Source of the DNA: an uncultured Paracoccaceae bacterium
Lineage (GTDB): Bacteria; Pseudomonadota; Alphaproteobacteria; Rhodobacterales; Rhodobacteraceae
DNA length: 64,000 bases
Assembly: GCA_937872465.1 (NCBI GenBank)
Contig: CALMSR010000070.1
Location: 1 to 64,000, forward strand
Direction of reading: 5' to 3'
Numbering within the stretch: the stretch's first letter is position 1; every line of letters starts with the position of its first letter. Under the pieces are notes generated by a model that saw only the letters and a list, made by a program, of their open reading frames with translations, ran no database searches and was not told the origin of the DNA. Below are positions 57,637 through 64,000 of the stretch, one piece after another. The position numbers and the translations under genes were made by a program.

Positions 57637-58677
57637 TCACGTGGGAAAGCGCCTCCGCGTCCGGTTCGCGAAGGCCACCAGCGAGAGCATCACCGGCACC
57701 TCGACCAGCACGCCGACCACGGTCGCCAGCGCCGCGCCCGAGTTGAGCCCGAAGAGGCTGATCGCCACCGCCACCGCCAGCTCGAAGAAGTTCGAGGTGC
57801 CGATCAGCGCGCAGGGCGCCGCGACCGCGAAGGGCAGGCGCCAGGCCAGCGCGGCGGCATAGGTCAGCGCGAAGATGCCGTAGGACTGGAGCAGGAGCGG
57901 CACCGCGATCATCGCGATGACGAGCGGCTGGCGGAAGATGACCTGCCCCTGGAAGCCGAAGAGCAGGACCACGGTCGCCAGCAGCCCGATCATCGAGAGC
58001 GGCTTCACCCGCTCGGTGAAGGCAGCGACCGCCGCCGCGCTCCCCAGCGCCCGCCGCGTCGCCATGCCCGCGGCCAGCGGGATCACGATATAGAGCGCGA
58101 CCGATAGGATCAGCGTCTCCCAGGGCACGGCGATGTCGGTCACCCCCAGGAGCAGCGCGACGATGGGGGCGAAGGCGAAGACCATGATCACGTCGTTCAC
58201 CGAGACCTGCACCAGCGTATAGGCGGGATCGCCGCGGGTGAGCTGCGACCAGACGAAGACCATGGCGGTGCAGGGCGCCGCCCCGAGCAGGATCAGCCCG
58301 GCGATATATTGCTGCGCCTCGGCCGGCGCGATCCAGGCCGCGAAGACATGCTCGAAGAAGAGCACCGCGAGTGCGGCCATGGTGAAGGGCTTCACCAGCC
58401 AGTTCACCACGAGCGTCAGGACCAGCCCCTTCGGCCGGTCGCCGATATGGGCGAGGCTGGCGAAATCCACCGCCACCATCATCGGATAGACCATCGCCCA
58501 GATCAGCACCGCCACCACCAGGTTGACCGAGGCGAGCTCCAGCCCGGCCAGCAGGCCGAAGGCGCCGGGGGCGAGATTGCCCAAGGCCAGCCCGGCGCCG
58601 ATCGCCAGCGCGACCCAGAGCGAGAGCAGGCGCTCGAAACCGCCGATGCCGGCGCCCGCCGCCACCGCCTGCGTCAC
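57637..58677 (-). CDS. acr3: Arsenite efflux permease, ACR3 family
   Basis: 346 residues from a GTG at 58677 overlapping the arsC stop (GTGA). Ten TM helices. LGAAPCTAMVFVWS contains the conserved Cys thought to bind As(III), and VQVSVNDVIMVFAFAPI is characteristic of ACR3. It extrudes arsenite across the inner membrane. Last gene of arsR-arsC-acr3. Confidence 0.93.
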   Translation of the reverse strand: MTQAVAAGAGIGGFERLLSLWVALAIGAGLALGNLAPGAFGLLAGLELASVNLVVAVLIWAMVYPMMVAVDFASLAHIGDRPKGLVLTLVVNWLVKPFTMAALAVLFFEHVFAAWIAPAEAQQYIAGLILLGAAPCTAMVFVWSQLTRGDPAYTLVQVSVNDVIMVFAFAPIVALLLGVTDIAVPWETLILSVALYIVIPLAAGMATRRALGSAAAVAAFTERVKPLSMIGLLATVVLLFGFQGQVIFRQPLVIAMIAVPLLLQSYGIFALTYAAALAWRLPFAVAAPCALIGTSNFFELAVAVAISLFGLNSGAALATVVGVLVEVPVMLSLVAFANRTRRRFPT

Positions 58678-59036
58678 GGCAGCAGATCCGCCACCGCCTG
58701 CGAGGGGCGGCAGAGCTTCACGCCCCTCGGCGAGACCACGATCGGGCGGTTGATCAGGATCGGATGCGCCATCATCGCGTCGATCAGCGCGGCATCGGTC
58801 AGGGCGGGATCGTCGAGGCCGAGCTCCGCGAAGGGCGTGCCCTGCCGGCGCAGCAGATCGCGCACCGGGATCCCCATGGCGGCGATCAGCGCCTCGAGCT
58901 CCGCCCGGCTCGGCGGCGTCTCGAGATATTTCACCACCCGCGGCTCGATGCCCGCCTCGCGGATCGCCGCGAGCACGTTGCGCGAGGTGCCGCAGGCGGG
59001 GTTGTGATAGATCACGAATTCCCCGGCCCCGCTCAT
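58674..59036 (-). CDS. arsC: Arsenate reductase, glutaredoxin-coupled ArsC family
   Basis: 120 residues from ATG 59036, which overlaps the arsR stop. YHNPACGTSRN with Cys15 is the arsenate-binding loop, and the substrate Arg set is covered by HPILINRPIVVS. It reduces arsenate to arsenite for export by ACR3. Confidence 0.93.
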   Translation of the reverse strand: MSGAGEFVIYHNPACGTSRNVLAAIREAGIEPRVVKYLETPPSRAELEALIAAMGIPVRDLLRRQGTPFAELGLDDPALTDAALIDAMMAHPILINRPIVVSPRGVKLCRPSQAVADLLP

Positions 59037-59353
59037 GCCCGGACCCCGCGCCGGGGCAGGCCGCAATCCGCGCCCGCGCAGCAATTCTCGCTCAGATAGG
59101 CCATCAGATCCCCCATCCTGGTGAAATCGGCCGCATGGATCAGCATGCGCCCCTCCCGGCGGCAGGTCACGATCCCGGCCTGCCGCAGATGGCCGAGATG
59201 GAAGGAGAGCGTCGCCGCCGCCAGCCCCAGCTCGCCCGCGATGCGCCCGACCGCCAGCCCCTCCGGCCCGGCCGCCACCAGGAGCCGGAAGACGTCGAGC
59301 CGGGTCTCCTGCGCGAGGGCCGAAAGCGCGGCGAGGGCGTCGGTCTTTTCCAT
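59033..59353 (-). CDS. arsR: ArsR-type arsenite-responsive repressor
   Basis: 106 residues. Winged helix with ETRLDVFRLLVAAGP and LAAATLSFHLGHLRQAGIV as recognition helix. A C-terminal cluster Cys91-Cys92-Cys97 (ENCCAGADCG) is a candidate As(III) site, unlike the ELCVC site in helix 3 of E. coli ArsR. It should repress its own operon. The 87-base gap to trmFO must hold the promoter and operator; I could not pick out a convincing palindrome. Confidence 0.92.
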   Translation of the reverse strand: MEKTDALAALSALAQETRLDVFRLLVAAGPEGLAVGRIAGELGLAAATLSFHLGHLRQAGIVTCRREGRMLIHAADFTRMGDLMAYLSENCCAGADCGLPRRGVRA

Positions 59354-59440
59354 GCTTCCAGAATGATCGAAACCAACCCCCGGCGCAAGCCGAAGGCCAT
59401 CCCTCTTTTCAATCCGCCGCCGCTGGCATAGATCGCCCCC

Positions 59441-60799
59441 ATGGACCCGATCCACATCATCGGCGGCGGCCTCGCGGGATCGGAAGCGGCCTGGCAGGCG
59501 GCCGAGGCGGGCGTGCCCGTGGTGCTGCACGAGATGCGGCCCGAAACCGCCACCTTCGCCCATCGCACCGACGGGCTGGCCGAGCTCGTCTGCTCCAATT
59601 CCTTCCGCTCCGACGACGACGAGCAGAACGCCGTGGGGCTCCTGCACTGGGAGATGCGCGCGGCTGGCGGGCTCGTCATCGCCGCGGCGGACGCCCATGC
59701 CCTGCCGGCGGGCGGCGCGCTCGCCGTCGACCGCGAGCCCTTCAGCCGCACGATCACCGACCGCCTCGCGGCGCATCCGCTTGTCACCATCGACCGCGGC
59801 GAGATCGCCGGGCTCCCACCGAGCCACTGGTCGAGCGTCATCGTCGCCACCGGCCCGCTCACCAGCCCCGCCCTCGCCGAAGCGATCCGCGCCCTCACCG
59901 ACGAAAGCGCGCTCGCCTTCTTCGACGCCATCGCCCCCATCGTGCATTTCGAGAGCATCGACCTGGGCCAAGCCTGGTTCCAGTCGCGCTACGACAAGGG
60001 CGAGACCGAGGCCGACCGCAAAGCCTATCTCAACTGCCCGATGGACCGCGAGAAGTACGAGGCCTTCGTCGACGCGCTGCTGGCCGCCGAGAAGACCGAG
60101 TTCAAGGATTGGGAACGCGACACGCCCTATTTCGAGGGCTGCCTGCCGATCGAGGTCATGGCCGCACGCGGCCGCGAGACCCTGCGCTTCGGCCCGCTCA
60201 AGCCCGTGGGCCTGACCAACCCGCATGCGCCCGAGACCAAGCCCCATGCCGTGGTCCAGCTCCGCCGCGACAACGCGCTCGGCACGCTCTTCAACATCGT
60301 CGGCTTCCAGACCAAGATGAAATACGGCGCGCAGACGGAAGTCTTCCGCATGATCCCGGGGCTGGAAAACGCCGCCTTCGCCCGGCTCGGCGGCATCCAC
60401 CGCAACACCTTCCTCAATTCCCCGCGCCTGCTCGACGGGGCGATGCGGCTCAAGGCCGACCCCCGCCTGCGCTTCGCCGGCCAGATCACCGGCGTGGAAG
60501 GCTATGTCGAGAGCGCCGCCATGGGCCTGCTCGCCGGCCGCATGGCCGCCGCCGAACGCCTCGGCCGCCCCCTCGCGCCACCGCCGCCGACCACCGCCAT
60601 CGGCGCGCTCGTCACCCACATCACCGGCGGCGCCGATGCCAAGACCTTCCAGCCCATGAACGTCAACTTCGGCCTCTTCCCGCCGCTGGAGGAGGCCCGC
60701 GGCGGCCGCCGCGGCCGGCGCGAGCGCTACAAGGGCTACACCGACCGCGCCAAGACAGATTTCGCGGCGTGGGTTGAGCCGGCGCTGGCAATAGTTTGA
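59441..60799 (+). CDS. trmFO: Folate-dependent tRNA U54 methyltransferase TrmFO
   Basis: 452 residues. FAD-binding IHIIGGGLAGSEAAWQAA (about 4-21), LHEMRPETATFAHRTDGLAELVCSNSFRSD (only the family's MRP...SNS positions are noted), and LARLGGIHRNTFLNSP-like segment near 330. It makes ribothymidine at tRNA position 54 using methylene-THF. Divergent from arsR. The insert of AT-richer DNA begins just past its stop (60800-60950 shows no gene). Confidence 0.95.
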   Translation: MDPIHIIGGGLAGSEAAWQAAEAGVPVVLHEMRPETATFAHRTDGLAELVCSNSFRSDDDEQNAVGLLHWEMRAAGGLVIAAADAHALPAGGALAVDREPFSRTITDRLAAHPLVTIDRGEIAGLPPSHWSSVIVATGPLTSPALAEAIRALTDESALAFFDAIAPIVHFESIDLGQAWFQSRYDKGETEADRKAYLNCPMDREKYEAFVDALLAAEKTEFKDWERDTPYFEGCLPIEVMAARGRETLRFGPLKPVGLTNPHAPETKPHAVVQLRRDNALGTLFNIVGFQTKMKYGAQTEVFRMIPGLENAAFARLGGIHRNTFLNSPRLLDGAMRLKADPRLRFAGQITGVEGYVESAAMGLLAGRMAAAERLGRPLAPPPPTTAIGALVTHITGGADAKTFQPMNVNFGLFPPLEEARGGRRGRRERYKGYTDRAKTDFAAWVEPALAIV

Positions 60800-60950
60800 A
60801 GTTGTGGGGAGATCTGTCGCGTGGCGCTCAGTGGCTCAGGCGCCCAACGCTTCAGTGGCGCACCAGAATCAAGAATCTGCAGTAATGTTGAGGACGGCTT
60901 CCCCTCCACGACATGGCATTTCGACAATCTTTTCGTGCAAATCTCAAGTT

Positions 60951-61748
60951 TCAGGCCGCTATTTCCAAGTCACGCCCAATCCGTTCCACTGCGGCATCTT
61001 CGTCTCCGCGAAATATTGGCATAGAAAGTGATCGATTCTGCGCGCGTTGAAACTTTTTTTTGCTCAGCGTTCGCATTTCAGAGTCTTCAATTAGCGCAAT
61101 TATCCGCAGGTCGTCTCGCTTTAGTCGATTGGATTCCATTTGGAGAAGCAGAGCTTCACTTAGTTTTTCATTCGAGTTTACAAAATACAATGCGCCAGAT
61201 TTTGCTGAATCATGGTTTGGTCTGATTATTAGATCCGCCGGAAATTCAGACAGAGTTCGATCAAACGATTCATTTTCAGAGAATTTCGCTACGTGACCAT
61301 ACCTCTGTTGAAGTGCAGCCGTTGCATCCTCTCGAAATGTCGACCTAACAACTTCGCGCGTTAGTAATTCTAGATCTCGGACTCGAATAAGAGCAGACAG
61401 GAAACTGGTCAAACGAAGCCCAAGCTTCGATTCCGCAAAGCTCTCAGTACGAATTTCGTAGGTGTCATGGTCCCAAGACGCTCCACCCTGTTGTAGGATG
61501 GCTTCTAGTAGTTGCGCACGATTCCCTTGGTCGATTGGGATCCCGGACCCAATAAGCCGCGCAAGGTATTCTCCATCATCTTCGATGCGGAAGCCGTCAC
61601 CACTATCGACAACATAAAAACCGATCGGATCACCGGATCGGTCAGAAAATAGTGTGCTGACCGCAAAGCCACTAGCGACGGGGTTGACAACGATCGACGA
61701 ACAAAACGTCTTACATAGGTTGTTTCGTAGAGACTCTGCGTCGATCAT
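60951..61748 (-). CDS. DUF1828/DUF1829-like protein in an AT-rich insert
   Basis: 265 residues. N-terminal domain about 1-95 (SGFAVSTLFSDRSGDPIGFYVVDSGDGFRIEDDG) matches the style of DUF1828, followed by a helical/linking part and a C-terminal domain with ADLIIRP. Much lower GC than the neighbouring genes, with long A/T runs, so recent transfer is likely. Start ATG 61748 overlaps the stop of the upstream gene (ATGA), so the two are made together. Biochemical role is unknown; family members sit in mobile two-gene modules. Confidence 0.72.
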   Translation of the reverse strand: MIDAESLRNNLCKTFCSSIVVNPVASGFAVSTLFSDRSGDPIGFYVVDSGDGFRIEDDGEYLARLIGSGIPIDQGNRAQLLEAILQQGGASWDHDTYEIRTESFAESKLGLRLTSFLSALIRVRDLELLTREVVRSTFREDATAALQQRYGHVAKFSENESFDRTLSEFPADLIIRPNHDSAKSGALYFVNSNEKLSEALLLQMESNRLKRDDLRIIALIEDSEMRTLSKKKFQRAQNRSLSMPIFRGDEDAAVERIGRDLEIAA

Positions 61749-62221
61749 AGCAGGCCGCCTCTCTTTTCTTGAATACGAAAGAACCTTTTTGCGGCCTCCC
61801 AGAAGCCGTTCTCCGTCCAGGCGTTCTTTCTCCGATGGAAGGATCCGCTACCGGCTTCTGGGATCCTGACGAGATCATCTAACCCTCGCGGACCCATTTC
61901 GATGCCGCCCCGCTCACAATGAGCGTGCGCATGCAAGCCGGGATGGCTTCCATGGTGTTCGAAGCGTCCTACTACTGACGCTCCTTCATCGAGAATCCTG
62001 ATCAAAAAGGCTTGCCAGTTGTCGCGCGGAGGATTGATCTTTGCGAGGAGAACATATTCATCTTCCGTGCTTGCGGCTCGTGCAGATCGCCACCTCCAAC
62101 CTGCCCGGATAGGCGTTGTCTTTGGGAAAATTGGGGCAAAGCGCGGCTGAAGATCGGTTGTGAGCCAGCCTGTGTCGGACTGGAGTTCCTTCGCCGACGC
62201 GGTGAGCTTCCGAACACGCAT
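61745..62221 (-). CDS. Histidine-rich protein of a two-gene AT-rich module
   Basis: 158 residues. Distinctive centre RFEHHGSHPGLHAHAHCERGG (about 87-107; six His and one Cys) that could bind a metal or form a nuclease-like active site. Ends with FRIQEKRGGLL and is translationally coupled to the DUF1828-like gene. Does not resemble a housekeeping family I know. A toxin or nuclease role is possible but unproven. GC lower than surroundings. Confidence 0.65.
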   Translation of the reverse strand: MRVRKLTASAKELQSDTGWLTTDLQPRFAPIFPKTTPIRAGWRWRSARAASTEDEYVLLAKINPPRDNWQAFLIRILDEGASVVGRFEHHGSHPGLHAHAHCERGGIEMGPRGLDDLVRIPEAGSGSFHRRKNAWTENGFWEAAKRFFRIQEKRGGLL

Positions 62222-62241
62222 ACTCTATATCACCCCTTTCT

Positions 62242-62255
62242 TGCCATCAATGGCA
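62242..62255. promoter_or_regulatory. Palindrome upstream of the two-gene insert, possible operator
   Basis: TGCCAT-CA-ATGGCA, 21 bases before the ATG at 62221 on the minus strand. Its location between the promoter area and the start of the module suits an autoregulatory operator. Confidence 0.35.
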
Positions 62256-62345
62256 TACTTGATACGCTCGTGGAAGAAGGGTGCGGAGACGGCCGACGGC
62301 GTCGCCTCGACGTCGGAGCGTGGCGCAGTCGACTTCCATTCCCCC

Positions 62346-62768
62346 TCATTCCGTCCGCTTCGGCGCCGCCTTGCCCCAGATCTCCTCGCCGTGGCGGTTG
62401 CGGTCGCCCCGGCTCAGCACCTCCTTCGAGATCAGCGCCAGCATGTAGGTCCTGAGCACCCCGTTGATCCGGCCGTGGTAGCCGGCGCCGAGGCCCTTGA
62501 ACCAGCGCGCCACGTCCTCGTCGAGCGCCACCGTCACCTTCTTCCTGCGCGGCCGCACCGGGGCGGTGGTCTCGAGCCTCCCCCAGTCGTCGGGGATCAG
62601 CGCGTGGCGCAGCTTCATGTCGCGCCAGTCCTGCGACTGCTTCTCGAGCTCGATCATCATCTCCACATGGGCCCGCTCCTGGGCGATCGTGCGCATCCGG
62701 ATTTCCACCGCCTGCGTCTCCTGTGCTGTCTCGGGAAAGCCGCCATCCTGCCCGAGAACCGTTAACAT
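62346..62768 (-). CDS. BrnA-like antitoxin family protein, no partner toxin nearby
   Basis: 140 residues from ATG 62768. The N-terminal helical part (VEIRMRTIAQERAHVEMMIELEKQ) is followed by DWRDMKLRHALIPDDW and then a ribbon-helix-helix-like segment RRKKVTVALDEDVARWFKGLG with NGVLRTYMLALI, as in BrnA antitoxins. It should bind DNA. A BrnT gene would normally precede it; the upstream side carries a membrane-protein gene instead. An in-frame ATG at 62828 would run through the upstream repeats, so the shorter start is preferred. No strong SD seen. Confidence 0.72.
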   Translation of the reverse strand: MLTVLGQDGGFPETAQETQAVEIRMRTIAQERAHVEMMIELEKQSQDWRDMKLRHALIPDDWGRLETTAPVRPRRKKVTVALDEDVARWFKGLGAGYHGRINGVLRTYMLALISKEVLSRGDRNRHGEEIWGKAAPKRTE

Positions 62769-62785
62769 GCCGCTGAGAATGGCAA

Positions 62786-62822
62786 GCCGGTTTCCAGCCC
62801 GGTTCCAGCCGGCTTCCAGCCG
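62786..62822. repeat. Three 11-bp direct repeats before the BrnA-like gene
   Basis: TTCCAG occurs at 62792, 62803 and 62814, exactly 11 bases apart (units TTCCAGCCCGG, TTCCAGCCGGC, TTCCAGCCGCC). They lie 24-52 bases upstream of the ATG on the minus strand, in the gap between divergent genes. Same-face spacing suits a repressor-binding array. Confidence 0.6.
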
Positions 62823-62895
62823 CCGCAAGCCCTTGATACCGAAGCCGGAACCCGCCCCGCTTGCGATGACCCCCCGGCCGCCCTATCTGACGCGG

Positions 62896-63111
62896 ATGAA
62901 CTACCTCCTCGCCCTCTTCCTGCCGCCGCTCGCGATCCTGATCGCCGGCCGGCCGATCGTCGCGATCGTCACCTTCCTGATCTGGATCCCGGCGATCGTC
63001 TTCTCCGGCGGACTCACCCATCCGATGTTCATCCTGCTCGCCTGGATCCTGATCCACGAATCGGGCGAGGCGCGGCGGGCGCGGATCGGGCGCGGCCGCG
63101 CCGACGGCTGA
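62896..63111 (+). CDS. Small two-TM membrane protein (Pmp3/YqaE-like)
   Basis: 71 residues from ATG 62896; an in-frame ATG at 62866 adds 10 residues. YLLALFLPPLAILIAGRPIVAIV resembles the PPLAV pattern of the Pmp3/YqaE family, though the second half (FIWIPAIVFSGG) and basic tail differ. Inner membrane. 10 bases before gluQ. Divergent from the BrnA-like gene. Confidence 0.65.
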   Translation: MNYLLALFLPPLAILIAGRPIVAIVTFLIWIPAIVFSGGLTHPMFILLAWILIHESGEARRARIGRGRADG

Positions 63112-63121
63112 CCGCGACATC

Positions 63122-63997
63122 TTGCCCGGCCACGTCACACGCTTCGCACCGTCGCCGACCGGGCGGCTGCATCTCGGCCATGCCTTCTCGGCGCTAACCG
63201 CCTGGAATATCGCCGAAAACTCCGGCGGCAAGTTCGAGCTGCGCATCGAGGACATCGACACCGGCCGCTCGCGGCCCGAGTTCGAGGCGGCGATCCTCGA
63301 GGATCTGGCCTGGCTCGGATTGCGCTGGCCGAAGCCGCTCTGGCGCCAATCCGCGCGGCTGCCGGCCTATGCGACGGCGCTCGAGCGGCTGAAGGTGACC
63401 GGGCTCGTCTATCCCTGCACCTGCAGCCGGCGCGACATCACCGCCGCGCTCTCGGCGCCCCAGGAGGGGGCGGCGGATTTCGACGGCCCGGTCTATCCCG
63501 GCACCTGCCGCGGCCGCCGCGACGCGCCGCCCGGCGCCGCCTGGCGCCTCGACCTCGCCGCCGCCATCGCCCGCCTCGGCGGCCCCCAGGCCCTCGCCCA
63601 GCTCGTCATGCGCGAGACCGGCCCCGTCGCCCCCGGCGTGCACGCGCTCGACGCCGAGGCGCTGATCGCCGAGGTCGGCGACGTGGTGCTGGCGAGGAAG
63701 GACATCGGCACCTCCTATCATCTGGCGGTGGTGGTCGACGATGCGGCCCAGGGCATCAGCCATGTGGTGCGCGGGGCGGATCTGATGGTGGCGACGCCGC
63801 TGCACCGGCTGCTGCAGGCGCTTTTCGGCTATCCGGTGCCGGTCTGGCACCACCACAGGCTGATCCGCGACGAGAGTGGCCGGCGGCTCGCCAAGCGCGA
63901 TCAGGCGCGCGCGCTGGCCACGCTGAGGGAGGAAGGTGCAACTCCGGCAGACATCCGGGCGATGCTGGGTCTGCGGACGGCCGCGGTTCGTGCGTGA
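63122..63997 (+). CDS. gluQ: Glutamyl-Q tRNA(Asp) synthetase
   Basis: 291 residues from TTG 63122. HIGH-like HLGH (17-20) and RFAPSPTGRLHLGH, with truncated KMSKS (RRLAKRDQ) and no anticodon-binding domain, define GluQ rather than GltX. CTCSRRD...YPGTCR Cys residues bind zinc. It adds glutamate to queuosine in tRNA-Asp. Complete: the stop is just before the right edge. Confidence 0.92.
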   Translation: MPGHVTRFAPSPTGRLHLGHAFSALTAWNIAENSGGKFELRIEDIDTGRSRPEFEAAILEDLAWLGLRWPKPLWRQSARLPAYATALERLKVTGLVYPCTCSRRDITAALSAPQEGAADFDGPVYPGTCRGRRDAPPGAAWRLDLAAAIARLGGPQALAQLVMRETGPVAPGVHALDAEALIAEVGDVVLARKDIGTSYHLAVVVDDAAQGISHVVRGADLMVATPLHRLLQALFGYPVPVWHHHRLIRDESGRRLAKRDQARALATLREEGATPADIRAMLGLRTAAVRA

Positions 63998-64000
63998 TCC

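Noticed and set aside
59354..59440. Possible ArsR operator palindrome between arsR and trmFO
   Set aside because: I found no convincing inverted repeat; the operator is expected there but I cannot define it.
60804..61031. Short plus-strand frames after trmFO
   Set aside because: They overlap the coding DUF1828-like gene in antisense and lack a start signal.

Overview
The window is very GC-rich chromosomal DNA, almost certainly from an alphaproteobacterium of the Rhodobacterales type. The support is gene content and order: hda-ppk-ppx, proS-lolE-lolD, hom-glpX-recJ, argC-ccmE-ccmF-ccmH, a class I PHA synthase, and an endolysin/holin pair of the kind used to release gene transfer agents (GTA). 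No genus can be named from the sequence. Most of it is core metabolism packed in short operons, often with ATGA, GTGA or TGATG overlaps.

Layout. 1-863: two tandem PaaI-like thioesterases, the first cut by the left edge. 1102-8649: a beta-oxidation operon (acyl-CoA dehydrogenase, glutathione transferase-like protein, thiolase, FadJ-like protein) in which three tandem paralogous cupins sit between thiolase and FadJ. 8884-14307: EamA transporter, a conserved unknown membrane protein, then LolD, LolC/E and ProS. 14308-15215 has no protein gene that I accept; it holds a candidate structured small RNA with its own terminator, further hairpins and one copy of a dispersed repeat. 15216-21695: exopolyphosphatase, polyphosphate kinase, Hda, AI-2E permease and NAD kinase on the minus strand. 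21880-25571: GlyA, SDR, a beta-hydroxyacid dehydrogenase and DUF805. 25871-30025: a secreted three-repeat protein, PhaC, a small lipoprotein and a Bcr/CflA transporter. 30146-33472: sulfotransferase, arylsulfotransferase-like protein and a small YIGPGAG membrane protein.

33531-36769 is the most striking accessory region: one STAND/NACHT-like P-loop NTPase with C-terminal pentapeptide repeats, bracketed on both sides by a similar array of three 11-bp direct repeats, as if a single-gene cargo had been inserted between core genes. 36841-43368 returns to core genes (aminotransferase, homoserine dehydrogenase, GNAT, GlpX, RecJ). Two tRNA-Glu genes (UUC and CUC) follow. 43944-57424: MurI, ArgC, YihY, CcmE, the GTA-type endolysin and holin, a decayed small gene, a CPBP protease homologue, CcmF, CcmH, an enoyl-CoA hydratase/isomerase, GlnE and a histone-deacetylase-like protein. 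57637-59353: an arsR-arsC-acr3 arsenic operon. TrmFO follows.

60951-62221 is a clearly AT-richer two-gene insert (a DUF1828-like protein and a histidine-rich partner) with the look of a mobile toxin-antitoxin or defence-type module. It is followed by an orphan BrnA-like antitoxin with its own three 11-bp direct repeats upstream, a small membrane protein and GluQ.

Most coding starts were set by Shine-Dalgarno spacing and by where family homology begins. Dozens of long antisense open frames exist because of the GC content and are not genes.
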